Of a DNA stretch of 52,939 bases, positions 1 to 8,852 are shown piece after piece. The stretch comes from Hyphomicrobiales bacterium. GTDB taxonomy: Bacteria; Pseudomonadota; Alphaproteobacteria; Rhizobiales; JAJFHR01. Every line of letters starts with the position of its first letter. Positions within the stretch are counted from its first letter, which is position 1. The translations under genes were made by a program, and so were the position numbers. The stretch is from positions 1 through 52,939 of the forward strand of contig JAJFHS010000065.1 in the NCBI GenBank assembly GCA_021775475.1. Reading direction: 5' to 3'. The notes below the pieces were generated by a model, which saw nothing but the letters and a program-made list of their open reading frames with translations, was not told the origin of the DNA and made no database searches.

Positions 1-134
1 CACCACCTTCGTCATCTTCGGGCTTGACCCGAGTATCCATAGATTTGAGCTCTCTAAAACAACACTACCATAATTTAGCCTAGAGAACAGAGGAATGTAT
101 CCCCGGGACAAGCCCGGGGATGACGACGGTGGTG
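1..134. repeat. REP-like nested palindrome at window edge
   Basis: Bases 1-16 (CACCACCTTCGTCATC) and 119-134 form an inverted repeat with 15 of 16 positions matching. Inside it lies a perfect 9-bp stem, ATCCCCGGG (99-107) and CCCGGGGAT (113-121), with loop ACAAG. A weaker CTTCGGGCTTGACCCGAG palindrome lies at about 17-34. GTCATCC-CGGG-CTTG-CCCGGG motifs of this kind are common intergenic palindromes in Rhizobiales. It sits just downstream of the HlyD gene stop and may also end that operon's transcript. The element may extend beyond the window start. Confidence 0.7.
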
Positions 135-164
135 GGGTTTACGATCTATTTAATGCAACGAACT

Positions 165-1508
165 CTAACGCTCGGAAAAGGCTATGTTCAGTGAGCGGTA
201 TACCGGTTTGAGCAGGTATTTTGTCAGTGATTTCGACCCGGTAATGATTTCGGCATTGACCACCATTCCCGGCAATATGAGATGTTGTTCTTTGTTTAGC
301 CCGACACTGTTTTTCGCTAATTTGATCTGGGCTTTGTAATACGGCTCACCTTTTTCGGTCTGAAATGTGGTGGCCGAAATTTTATTCACTTTTCCGGTAA
401 TACCGCCAAAGCGGGCGGGGTCATAGGTTGTAATTTTGACTTCGGCGGTATTTCCCACCGTTATAAAGCCAATGTCTTTTGGCTGAATACGAACTTCTGC
501 GATTAGCTCCTGCTCCATCGGTACAATTCGGGCAATAACATCTCCCGGCTTCATGACTTCACCGATGGCATTGGGGATAAGCTCCTGAATAATACCCTTG
601 ACCGGAGCTGTGATTAAAAGGCGGGCAACGCGGTCTTTTTGTTTGACAATGACTAATTTGAGTTCAGCAATTTCGGCGGATACCTTGGCAACCTCATCAT
701 TGAGTTTTTGCCGCAAACCGGCATTGTATTCGGCCAGCAAACTTCTGGATTCAATCAACGCTTCGCGCGCACCGGCCAGTCGACCGCCAATGGAAATTTC
801 CTCTGCTCTGGTTTTCTCCAGCGTCCTTTTAATTTCGAGGTAAACTGCGCGCGATACAAATCCTTCTTTTAACAGGCTTTCGCGAATGGCAACCTGTTCT
901 TCCTGAATTTTCATCTGCTTTGCCAGGCTTTTTTCCTGCTCCGTCAAGGAGGCGACTTCGGCCATACGCTGATCAATTCTGGATTCTATGGTTTTTCGTT
1001 CTTCGATGTTTTGAGCGGACTGTCCTGTCATCAGGCTATTTTGATTTTGGGCAAGTTGAGGATAATCAATGCCATTTTGGCCGAAATCCAGCGCCCTGTT
1101 CTCAAGCATGGCCTGCAAGCGTTCTTTTTGCAGGGTGAGGTTTACCAAGCGGATATTGGTCTGGCCAAAATCACTGTTGGCCACGGCTGGCTGCAGCTTC
1201 ACCAAAGGTGTGCCCTTTTCGACAACCTGTCCGCTTGACACCATAATTTCCGAAACAATGCCGCCTTCAAGATGCTGAACCAGTTGAACCGATCCCACCG
1301 GTACCAACTGACCATTGGCAATTGTCAGTTCTTTAATCTGGGCAACGGTGGCCCAGACAATGCCAGCGGCAATAAATGCACTTAGCAGGTACAGCGTGTG
1401 AACAAACAGTTTAGGCACCCGGCCTTCTTCCAAAGCGAGTGGCAGGTTGAGAGTTTGGCGCTTGGCAGTTGAAGAACCTGTGGCGGGAGGGCGGGATTGA
1501 ATACTCAT
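165..1508 (-). CDS. HlyD family type I secretion periplasmic adaptor subunit
   Basis: This is the membrane fusion protein of a type I secretion system. It links the inner-membrane ABC transporter to an outer-membrane TolC-like channel. The 447-residue protein has a short cytoplasmic tail, one membrane segment at about residues 34-56, a beta/lipoyl half (GQLVPVGSVQLVQHLEGGIV), a long coiled-coil hairpin at roughly 105-285, and the second lipoyl half with APVKGIIQELIPNAIGEVMKPGD. The C-terminal beta-barrel contains the family-typical VKITTYDPARFGG stretch. It is the last gene of a three-gene operon, 83 bp downstream of the ABC gene. No TolC gene is in the window, so the outer channel must be encoded elsewhere. 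Family assignment is secure; the substrate is unknown. Confidence 0.93.
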   Translation of the reverse strand: MSIQSRPPATGSSTAKRQTLNLPLALEEGRVPKLFVHTLYLLSAFIAAGIVWATVAQIKELTIANGQLVPVGSVQLVQHLEGGIVSEIMVSSGQVVEKGTPLVKLQPAVANSDFGQTNIRLVNLTLQKERLQAMLENRALDFGQNGIDYPQLAQNQNSLMTGQSAQNIEERKTIESRIDQRMAEVASLTEQEKSLAKQMKIQEEQVAIRESLLKEGFVSRAVYLEIKRTLEKTRAEEISIGGRLAGAREALIESRSLLAEYNAGLRQKLNDEVAKVSAEIAELKLVIVKQKDRVARLLITAPVKGIIQELIPNAIGEVMKPGDVIARIVPMEQELIAEVRIQPKDIGFITVGNTAEVKITTYDPARFGGITGKVNKISATTFQTEKGEPYYKAQIKLAKNSVGLNKEQHLILPGMVVNAEIITGSKSLTKYLLKPVYRSLNIAFSER

Positions 1509-1591
1509 AACTAACTTTTCGACTGAACCATAGAACAGGATTAAATTTAGCCGTTTATCCTTAAATCATTGCTAATTTTGTGCGCTATAAA

Positions 1592-3772
1592 CTAAGCTGC
1601 ATCCAAAATCAAAGGCAGAACCTGATCCGGTTTGCCATCATGTACGACTGTTCCATCGGTTAAATAAATAACCCGGTCGGCAAGGCGCATGTGGCTGGGG
1701 CGATGGGTGACAATGATAACTGTCGAGCGCCCTTGCATGGTCTTTAAATGGCGTATCAGGCGTTCGTCACCCTGGCGATCAAGATTATTTCCAGGCTCAT
1801 CCATAAGATAGATCGGGGCATTTTTAACGTAAGCCCGCGCCAGGCTGAGGCGCTGTTTGAGACCATCTGGCATTTGTTTTTGAAACATATTGTTGAGGCG
1901 CGTTTCCAGACCGTCGGGAAGTGAATCAGCATAATCAAACACGCCTGCGTCCTCACAAGCCTGGGCGATATCCTCGTCACTCGCACCAGGATGGGCCAGC
2001 CTCAGGTTCTGCTTTATCGTACCATGGAAGAATATTGCTTTTTGCGGCACATAGCCGATGGCATGGCGCAATTCACCCATGTCAAGCTGGCGCAAATCAA
2101 GGCCGTCGATGTGGACGCTGCCCGCCTGTGGCAGGTAAAGCCCGGTTAACAGTTTCAGCATTGTCGATTTACCCGCACCACTGTTGCCGGTAATGGCGAT
2201 AATCTGGCCCGGCTCAATTTGTAACGTTAGCCCCATCAATGCGGGCTCAGACCTGGGGCTGTATCTAAATCCTACCCGGGAAAATGAAACCGCACCTTCA
2301 AATTTACGGTAAATGCTGGGCAGCTTGCCGGGTTCGCGTTCAAGCTTCATTCTCATCAGGGCATTGACCTGCTGGAAACTCTGCTTGACTTGTTCCAGCC
2401 GGTTCATATTCAAAAAAATCGCCTGTATCGGCGACAAAACCCGCCAGACCAGAGCCATGACAGCGATCAATGCACCTGTTGTCATTTCTCCATCAATAAC
2501 CAGCAGCGTACCAAAGCCAAGCGTAGCAACACCAGCCGACATGACCAGAATTTGAGCGATGGTCTGGATCGTCAGGTTGAGTTGCGATGATCTGAAATGA
2601 CATTGCGAGGATTCAGCCGATATGGTTTTAAACCGTGCCAGCCAGGTTTCTTCTGCATGCGCATTTCTTATGGAGCGATGCTTGGTGATTAGTTCTATCA
2701 GGAAATTCTGCCGTTTTGAGCGAATTTCTCCGGTTGCTGAAACCCGGATTTTGGTCAACGGCATAGTGATCGCAGCCATAAGAGTAAAAATTATCATAAG
2801 GCTTATGGGCACCCAGGCAACCACACCACCAAACATGATAATCGCTGCCAGGAATACGAATGTAAAAGGTAGATCAAGGGCTGCACCGGCAACACTACCG
2901 GTGAAAATCTCCCGCAGGCCTTCAAACTGTTTGAGCCGGGTAATCTGTGCGCCCACAGGTGCACGTTCACTCAATGAAATCGGCAGATGAAGGATTTGCT
3001 GAAAAGCAGCTGATGTTAACAATGCATCACATCGTGCCCCCAGATACGCCAGCGCGTGCGTGCGTATTGACCGCAACCCCATATCAGCACTAACCACAAT
3101 CAATATGCCAAAGAGGAAGTAAACCAGCGATTCTTCGGACCGTGTTCCGATTACCTTGTCGTATACTGACATGACATAAATTGGCACCGCCAGAGCCATC
3201 AGATTAATCAGCGAGGTAATTCCCACCAGTTGCACACCGAGGCGCTTAAAACGGTGGGTGAGGACGTAAATCCAGCCGTGCTTCATTACTTGTTTTTGGT
3301 GTTTTTCAATATCAATTTCACTGACCAGATAAGCTGTACCGCTGGCTTCACTCACATCAATTTCAGTGTGCCGGGAGGTCTCGCTGTCAAATATCGACAG
3401 GCGATTTTCGTTACGCTCGAGGATAACGGACAAGGCACCTTTTTTATCCACAAACAGGCAAGGCAAGGCCTCATCCCAAAGTTGTGAGGTTGAGAGTTTT
3501 TGGGGGTTGGTTTTAAAATTCAACCGTGCGAGCACTGATCTCAGGTCATCGATATCCTCCACCTCATCAAAATGTGGCAGGGATTCCATGAGGTATCTTT
3601 CTTCACCTCGCCACCCCAGAGCAGTAAGCAGCGGCAACAGGCAGTTACGGGCAAGACCGATATGTTCTTCAATGTTTTCCGATGACTTTCTCTCCAGTGC
3701 AGCACTCAGTTGCTGCTGCTGCCGGTGCACAGGATTGATATTATCAGCTGATTGAGAATGTTCATCACTCAT
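1592..3772 (-). CDS. Type I secretion ABC transporter, permease/ATPase with degenerate C39-like N-domain
   Basis: A 726-residue half-transporter that exports protein substrates with its partner. Residues ~35-150 look like the C39-like domain of HlyB/LapB-type exporters but show no catalytic Cys-His arrangement. A six-helix membrane domain follows at ~185-450. The ATPase domain has Walker A GNSGAGKST at ~529, Walker B YLMDEPG at ~655-661 and the H-loop THRP at ~689. The LSGGQ signature is replaced by MPDGLKQR at ~634. I chose the ATG at 3772 because its first bases overlap the upstream gene's stop as ATGA; an in-frame extension to 3880 would run far into that gene. The two ABC genes are probably translationally coupled and heterodimeric. 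Confidence 0.9.
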   Translation of the reverse strand: MSDEHSQSADNINPVHRQQQQLSAALERKSSENIEEHIGLARNCLLPLLTALGWRGEERYLMESLPHFDEVEDIDDLRSVLARLNFKTNPQKLSTSQLWDEALPCLFVDKKGALSVILERNENRLSIFDSETSRHTEIDVSEASGTAYLVSEIDIEKHQKQVMKHGWIYVLTHRFKRLGVQLVGITSLINLMALAVPIYVMSVYDKVIGTRSEESLVYFLFGILIVVSADMGLRSIRTHALAYLGARCDALLTSAAFQQILHLPISLSERAPVGAQITRLKQFEGLREIFTGSVAGAALDLPFTFVFLAAIIMFGGVVAWVPISLMIIFTLMAAITMPLTKIRVSATGEIRSKRQNFLIELITKHRSIRNAHAEETWLARFKTISAESSQCHFRSSQLNLTIQTIAQILVMSAGVATLGFGTLLVIDGEMTTGALIAVMALVWRVLSPIQAIFLNMNRLEQVKQSFQQVNALMRMKLEREPGKLPSIYRKFEGAVSFSRVGFRYSPRSEPALMGLTLQIEPGQIIAITGNSGAGKSTMLKLLTGLYLPQAGSVHIDGLDLRQLDMGELRHAIGYVPQKAIFFHGTIKQNLRLAHPGASDEDIAQACEDAGVFDYADSLPDGLETRLNNMFQKQMPDGLKQRLSLARAYVKNAPIYLMDEPGNNLDRQGDERLIRHLKTMQGRSTVIIVTHRPSHMRLADRVIYLTDGTVVHDGKPDQVLPLILDAA

Positions 3773-5604
3773 GATGCCACGCCTTCTTTCTGGGCCGGAG
3801 CGGATGGTGCGCTGGCAGTTTCGCCACCAGCGCCGGCTGTTTTGATCTCGCCTTTGTCCAACTCGTAAATATGATCGCACAGACGCAGCAAAGAAGGTCG
3901 GTGAGAAACCAGAACAATCGTGACATTGCCCTTTAGTTTGCAGAAAGCTTCACGCAGTAACTTATCAGCGCGACCATCGAGCGAGCTGTTGGCTTCATCA
4001 AAAAGCAGGATTTTTGGATTGCGGGCAATGCTTCTGGCGATGGTGATACGTTGCATCATGCCCATGGGCAATTCGTCACTTATACCTTCACTCAATTGCG
4101 TGTCATAACCTTCCGGCAATCTGTGAATATCAGCTTCGAGGCCGATCAGACGCGCAGCTTCGCGGGCGGCATCAATGGCTTCACCGGTTTTGAACATGGT
4201 GATGTTCTGTAAAATTGTGCCGGTGAATATGTCTGAATGTTGGGGAACATAAGCTATTGCTGTCGAAATCTGTTGCCAGGCAGGACCGCTGATCTCGCGC
4301 CCGTCAATTTTGAGCGTGCCTGAAGTTGGCGCCATGTCCCCCTTTATCAGTTTGACCAATGTGGACTTGCCACACCCGTCGCCACCGCGCAGGCCAATCA
4401 TCGTGCCGGGCAGAATGTCGAGACTGAGGTTGTTAATTGCAGGTTTGTCGTCTCCGTCATAAGTATAAGTCAGGTTTCTGAGTTGAATGTCACCGGTACA
4501 TTCGATGCTTTTACCGGAAAACTCTGATGGTTTTTTCTCCGACAAGTCATACAGGCCCTGCAGCCGTGCCTTGGCGATACTTAAACCCTGCAACTGTGTC
4601 CACAGGCCGAGTCCGCGCAGTACCGGTTGTACAGAACGGCCGGACAGCATTGTGCATGCAGCCAGGGTGCCGATGGTGAGGGATCCATTGATGATGAGAT
4701 AAGCGCCGACGGATACTACCGAGATCATCGTCAGGCTGGAAAACAGATTACCGAAATTCTGGGCAAGATTACCAAGGGCGATGGTTTTGTAACTGGCTTC
4801 AACACCGGCTTTTTGCAATCTCTCAAAACGGCGTTGTATCTGTGGCTCCATGGCCATTGTCTTGATCGTCTGGATACCGTTGAGGGTTTCAATTATGAAG
4901 TCATAGCGACGGTCGTCCTGTTCGGCGCGTTGCTCAAGAACTTCGCGCAAACGCGTGCCGCACACCAGAGTTACCACTGCGAGGGTGGCAAACATAACCA
5001 GAGGAACCGCAACTATCCAGCCGCCAATAATGGCGACCAGGCCGAGAAAAACCAATACAAAGGGTAAATCAATCAAGAGCAGTCGCGATTGCCCACCATA
5101 GAAATCGCGCAAGGCATCAATCGCATTTAACCGGTCAATGTAAATTCCCGGAGGTTCTTGTTCTATCGCATTAGAAGGCGTGAATAAAATGCGTTCAACC
5201 GCTTCAACCGCGACCTGATTTTCAAAGCCAACGCCGGCCCAGCCGATTAAATAAGCCCTGGCAACGCGCATAATGCCATCAAGCAGCAACACCACGGCCA
5301 GCCCGATCAGGAGAAGCGCAAATGTATCGAGGGCCTTGTTGGGTATAATTCTGTCATAGACCTGCAAAACCACCATCGGCAAAGCCAGCGCCAGCAGGTT
5401 TATGAAAATCGTGCCAACCAGAACAGCCGAATGAATGGGGGCTACGGGAAGTTTATTCGCCTCGTTGTCCCAGTCAGCCGACACTTCTTCCACCGGGATT
5501 TCCTGCGGCGAAAATATCATTGTGCGAGTTTCTTTTATTGTTGTTTTTTTTGAAAACAATTTTTGGATGCGCTCCCCGTCAACTCCCAGCGTGTTGTCAC
5601 TCAC
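3769..5604 (-). CDS. Type I secretion ABC transporter, second permease/ATPase half
   Basis: A 611-residue ABC half-transporter and first gene of the secretion operon. It lacks the C39-like N-domain of its partner. Membrane helices span ~60-310. The ATPase has Walker A GGDGCGKST at ~407, a degenerate signature LPMGMMQR at ~511, Walker B LLFDEANSSLD at ~533-543 and H-loop SHRP at ~567. The Walker B glutamate and the H-loop histidine are both present. I prefer the GTG at 5604, seven bases after a strong GGAGGG (5612-5617); a GTG at 5619 would add five residues but lacks such a site. The C-terminal ~20 residues are Ala/Pro-rich. The 4-bp overlap with the next gene implies coupled synthesis. Confidence 0.9.
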   Translation of the reverse strand: MSDNTLGVDGERIQKLFSKKTTIKETRTMIFSPQEIPVEEVSADWDNEANKLPVAPIHSAVLVGTIFINLLALALPMVVLQVYDRIIPNKALDTFALLLIGLAVVLLLDGIMRVARAYLIGWAGVGFENQVAVEAVERILFTPSNAIEQEPPGIYIDRLNAIDALRDFYGGQSRLLLIDLPFVLVFLGLVAIIGGWIVAVPLVMFATLAVVTLVCGTRLREVLEQRAEQDDRRYDFIIETLNGIQTIKTMAMEPQIQRRFERLQKAGVEASYKTIALGNLAQNFGNLFSSLTMISVVSVGAYLIINGSLTIGTLAACTMLSGRSVQPVLRGLGLWTQLQGLSIAKARLQGLYDLSEKKPSEFSGKSIECTGDIQLRNLTYTYDGDDKPAINNLSLDILPGTMIGLRGGDGCGKSTLVKLIKGDMAPTSGTLKIDGREISGPAWQQISTAIAYVPQHSDIFTGTILQNITMFKTGEAIDAAREAARLIGLEADIHRLPEGYDTQLSEGISDELPMGMMQRITIARSIARNPKILLFDEANSSLDGRADKLLREAFCKLKGNVTIVLVSHRPSLLRLCDHIYELDKGEIKTAGAGGETASAPSAPAQKEGVAS

Positions 5605-5764
5605 CTTGATGCCCTCCACTTGTCTGGCACAAGAAACCGGCTTGACGTGATTAATTTACCCTTAATTTCTTTGCGAAAAATAAACCCAAAAGATTATTGT
5701 ACCGTTAACCATAGATTTTACTTCAGAAGAAAACCGGCAGGTTTCCCGTAATTTTCACCATAAA

Positions 5765-5785
5765 GAGAGATGTTTTATTTCTCTC
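5765..5785. repeat. GAGAGA/TCTCTC inverted repeat in divergent promoter region
   Basis: Bases 5765-5770 (GAGAGA) and 5780-5785 (TCTCTC) form a 6-bp inverted repeat with a 9-base AT-rich spacer. It sits in the 292-bp gap between the secretion operon and the divergent iminopeptidase gene. It could be an operator for either gene, or chance. No clear promoter hexamers were assigned in this gap. Confidence 0.3.
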
Positions 5786-5896
5786 CTTCAGGTTGTTTTT
5801 TTGCTGTAAAATCGACCAGCGCCTGACATTTTACCCCTTGACCCAACCCTCAATGTAATGCCAAATCCGGCTAATTCATTAGCTGGATACTGCACT

Positions 5897-6862
5897 ATGA
5901 CAATGGAATTTCGCGTTGCTTACCCGGAGCTTAAGCCCTACACCACGGGGCATCTTAAAGTTTCCGATGTGCACGAAATATATTATGAGGAATGCGGCAA
6001 CCGGCTCGGAAAACCGGTGGTGATTGTGCATGGCGGGCCCGGTGGCGGCTGCAACAGTTCGTTGCGCCGTCTGCACGACCCATCGGCCTATCGAATAATA
6101 CTGTTTGATCAACGTGGCTGCGGGCGTTCAACCCCTTATGCCTGTCTTGAAGACAATACGACCTGGCATCTGGTTGAAGATATGGAAAGGTTGCGGGTTC
6201 ATCTCGGGCTCGAAAAATGGCAGTTGCTGGGAGGCTCGTGGGGCTCAACCCTGTCGCTTGCCTATGCCCAAACCTATCCCGATTGTGTCAGTGAGCTGGT
6301 TTTACGGGGAATTTTCACTATCCGGCGCAGTGAAATCGAGTGGTTTTACCAAAATGGCTGCAATAAGCTATTTGCGGACGCCTGGGAAGATTATCTAGCG
6401 CCCATACCTGAAGATGAACGCCATGACATGGTTGGCGCTTATTATCGCAGATTAACCAGCGAAGATGCCGAGATTCAACGCACAGCGGCACGTGCCTGGA
6501 GTAAATGGGAGGGTACAACAATCTCACTTTTGCCTAGCGCCAGCAGAATAGAAAAATTTGGCAGTGACCGGTTTGCCATCGCTTTTGCCCGCATTGAATG
6601 TCATTATTTCGTCAATGGCGGCTTCATGAAATCCGATGATCAACTGCTCGCCAATGTGGGAAAAATTCGCCACATACCCGGCGTTATCGTGCAAGGGCGC
6701 TATGATGTGGTAACGCCGATGACAACTGCATGGGAGTTGTCAAAGGCCTGGCCCGAAGCTGAATTGAAAATAATTACTGACGCCGGGCACGCAACAACAG
6801 AACCCGGAATAATTGACGCCCTTGTAACCGCAACAGATGGGTTTCGCGATTATAGCGATTAA
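5897..6862 (+). CDS. pip: Proline iminopeptidase (alpha/beta hydrolase, S33)
   Basis: It releases N-terminal proline from peptides in the cytoplasm. The 321-residue protein follows the S33 family closely: the HGGPGGG oxyanion loop at ~45-51, DQRGCGRS at ~71-78, the nucleophile elbow GGSWGS (Ser114), an Asp in GRYDVVTP and a His in DAGHATTEPG near the end. The GGSWGSTLSLAYAQTYP stretch is highly typical. The frame opens at ATG 5858, but family members usually begin only a few residues before the YPE motif, so I chose ATG 5897; neither has a strong ribosome site. It is monocistronic and ends in its own hairpin terminator. Confidence 0.92.
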   Translation: MTMEFRVAYPELKPYTTGHLKVSDVHEIYYEECGNRLGKPVVIVHGGPGGGCNSSLRRLHDPSAYRIILFDQRGCGRSTPYACLEDNTTWHLVEDMERLRVHLGLEKWQLLGGSWGSTLSLAYAQTYPDCVSELVLRGIFTIRRSEIEWFYQNGCNKLFADAWEDYLAPIPEDERHDMVGAYYRRLTSEDAEIQRTAARAWSKWEGTTISLLPSASRIEKFGSDRFAIAFARIECHYFVNGGFMKSDDQLLANVGKIRHIPGVIVQGRYDVVTPMTTAWELSKAWPEAELKIITDAGHATTEPGIIDALVTATDGFRDYSD

Positions 6863-6885
6863 CCTTTGAAAAGGTTAATTTTTTT
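6859..6885 (+). terminator. Rho-independent terminator of the iminopeptidase gene
   Basis: TTAACCTT (6859-6866) and AAGGTTAA (6871-6878) form a perfect 8-bp stem with loop TGAA. Seven T residues follow directly (6879-6885). The stem overlaps the TAA stop codon of the iminopeptidase gene. Confidence 0.8.
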
Positions 6886-7019
6886 AACGTTTCCTCCTAT
6901 GCAAAAAACGCATATCAGCTTTGAAAAAACAACATTTGTCACCATTGTCATTTTCCCTATATCTGCAATATCGAAACCGTCGATAACTCGACAATAGAAA
7001 ACATGATTTGGGGTGTGAC

Positions 7020-7157
7020 ATGACAATAGCAACCGTTCTTAAAGACTTTCTTGGTGGTATCAGCCGCGGGTTCAGCCTGTTTGTAACTTCGCGCCAGAAC
7101 GTGGCTGTTTATTCTGCCAGACCTTTCGATAAAACCTGCGATCAGCGCGGCCTTTAA
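7020..7157 (+). CDS. Hypothetical small protein (45 aa)
   Basis: An ATG at 7020 opens a 45-codon frame ending in TAA at 7155-7157. The product begins MTIATVLKDFLGGISRGF and ends in a basic tail with one Cys. A purine-rich GGGGTG precedes the start by four bases. It stands alone in a 363-bp gap between convergent genes and has no family I recognise. The N-terminal half could form an amphipathic helix. It may be a real small protein or a chance frame; composition is protein-like, but there is no independent support. Confidence 0.35.
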   Translation: MTIATVLKDFLGGISRGFSLFVTSRQNVAVYSARPFDKTCDQRGL

Positions 7158-7225
7158 GGTATATTCTGATAAGTTCCAGGCCAGCCCAACCAACCGGGTT
7201 GACCTGGGATCCAGATAAACGCGCT

Positions 7226-7696
7226 TTAACCAGCGTCAAGCTCGCCGATAAAATGAAGCGACAGCTTGCGCTGGTGTGAGGCGGCGCGGTGTTCGATCAC
7301 ATAAATTCCCTGCCAGACGCCCAAACCAAGTTCGCCATTATCAACCGGCATGCTAAGGCTGGTTGCGGTTATCGCTGATTTAATGTGGGCGGGCATATCA
7401 TCTTTACCCTCACTCGTGTGCCGGTAAGGAGCATGTTCAGGGGCGAGAGTGTCAAGGGCATCCAGCAGATCGAACTGAACATCTGGATCGGCATTTTCCT
7501 GAATTGTCAAAGACGCTGATGTATGACGAATGAAGATGGTCAACATGCCATCTTTGGCAGCGATTTGACTGATCCAGCGTTGCAACAAACGGGTTATATC
7601 AATCATTTCGCGGCCATTTGTCGGAACAACTATGTCATGTTTCGACTGCACCATGTGCAACGACAGTTGAGTTGATTTAATTTCAGTATCCGGCAT
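7226..7696 (-). CDS. YjbQ family protein (UPF0047)
   Basis: A 156-residue single-domain protein of the YjbQ/UPF0047 family, sometimes annotated as secondary thiamine-phosphate synthase because of a weak activity of E. coli YjbQ; the true cellular role is unsettled. The conserved signature IRHTSASLTIQENADP is at about residues 57-72. GLGVWQGIYVIEHR near the C-terminus carries the second conserved patch. Length is about 15-20 residues above the usual ~140 because of an N-terminal extension. It lies 114 bp downstream of the crotonase gene on the same strand, with two hairpins between them, so joint transcription is uncertain. Confidence 0.9.
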   Translation of the reverse strand: MPDTEIKSTQLSLHMVQSKHDIVVPTNGREMIDITRLLQRWISQIAAKDGMLTIFIRHTSASLTIQENADPDVQFDLLDALDTLAPEHAPYRHTSEGKDDMPAHIKSAITATSLSMPVDNGELGLGVWQGIYVIEHRAASHQRKLSLHFIGELDAG

Positions 7697-7765
7697 TGAT
7701 TTCCTCCGTTCACGGCTAATCCTCGCGATGCTCGGGCCTGCACTATGCGCGGCGCAGGAGCGCCG

Positions 7766-7807
7766 GGCAGCGCTTGCTGCCTTGATGTTTCCGCTAAGAC
7801 CGGAAAC
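7766..7807 (-). terminator. Paired hairpins between crotonase and YjbQ genes
   Basis: Two perfect hairpins lie downstream of the crotonase stop. One is GTTTCCG (7787-7793) with CGGAAAC (7801-7807), 7-nt loop. The other is GGCAGC (7766-7771) with GCTGCC (7776-7781), loop GCTT. A further GC-rich palindromic patch lies at 7748-7765. There is no T-run, so this may be a REP-like element rather than an intrinsic terminator. Confidence 0.4.
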
Positions 7808-7810
7808 ACG

Positions 7811-8644
7811 TTAAAACAAATCCTTATCTGCCAGCAGATCATCAAATTCAGCGCTACGTTTTTCGATCTGCGCGCTTAAGCCTTCGCGGACATCTTCTTC
7901 CTGAAACATTCCAGCCTGCCAGGTTGCCACGTGCTTGAGGCTATCAGTGGTTGTATGATCGCGGGCATAGGTGATCATTTCTTTCGAACCCCAGATGGCC
8001 AAGGGAGATTTTACCGCTATTTCGCGCGCTGTCTGCATGACCACATCCATCATTTCGTCGTGGTTTTCAAATATCTCGTTAACAAACCCCAAGTGTCTGG
8101 CTTTGCCGGCCTCAAGTTTTCGCCCGGTGTAGGCCAGTTCACGCAACGGCCCATCGGGCAGCAGTTTTGTCAACCTTGGAAAAGTACCCACGTCGGCTGT
8201 CATACCGAGGTTGATTTCATGAATGGTGAAAAAGGCATCGTGGGTGCAATAACGCATATCACAAGCACAGACCAAATCCAGCCCGGCACCGATGCACGCA
8301 CCTTGAATTGCCACCAGAACAGGTATACGTGATTGCTCAAGACAGGTGAAACTGCGTTGCAGTTTTTCTATCGAACGCATCAATCTTGCCTGGGCGCGTC
8401 CGGTTTCCTCGTCTTCGTCAGGCGTCAGTGCGGCAAAGGCGGCGAGGTCCATACCGGCAGAAAAATGCCTGCCCTCAGCACTTAGCACAATGACGCGCGC
8501 TGAGGCATTGGCATCAATAGCGCCAATGATTTCAGGGAGTTCGCGCCAGAACGCAGGGATCATCGTATTGAGCTCATCACCGCGTTTAAGACAAATATGG
8601 GCGATGGCATCGCTAATCGAAACTGAAAAACATGCGTAAGTCAT
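7811..8644 (-). CDS. Crotonase family protein, probable delta(3,5)-delta(2,4)-dienoyl-CoA isomerase
   Basis: A 277-residue enoyl-CoA hydratase/isomerase superfamily member. The oxyanion loop residues lie in RHFSAGMDL (~59-67) and IQGACIGAGLDL (~113-124). Acidic residues D123, E143 and D151 sit in GLDL, HEI and ADVGT. Their spacing of 20 and 8 equals that of the three catalytic acids of rat dienoyl-CoA isomerase (ECH1). The surrounding ACDMRYCTHDAFFTIHE is also very like that enzyme. It would move double bonds of odd-position unsaturated acyl-CoAs for beta-oxidation, which fits the fad operon 1.6 kb away. I chose ATG 8644; a GTG at 8680 would add 12 residues without family support. Confidence 0.85.
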   Translation of the reverse strand: MTYACFSVSISDAIAHICLKRGDELNTMIPAFWRELPEIIGAIDANASARVIVLSAEGRHFSAGMDLAAFAALTPDEDEETGRAQARLMRSIEKLQRSFTCLEQSRIPVLVAIQGACIGAGLDLVCACDMRYCTHDAFFTIHEINLGMTADVGTFPRLTKLLPDGPLRELAYTGRKLEAGKARHLGFVNEIFENHDEMMDVVMQTAREIAVKSPLAIWGSKEMITYARDHTTTDSLKHVATWQAGMFQEEDVREGLSAQIEKRSAEFDDLLADKDLF

Positions 8645-8852
8645 TTTATGGCACTTTTGTCTGTTTACTCCAACAATCACAATGTTGCCCTGATTTCGTC
8701 AAGTCAACGCCCGCGTTGAGATTTAATAAAAATCACGTGGGGATGGTGGTTGACGGCGAAGGCCCCCTCCCAAACTGTCAGTTGCCCCCCACGACCAATT
8801 TTCCTGACTATAACCCCTTGAAAACTTTTCCGTTGATAGCATAGTATTGCTC

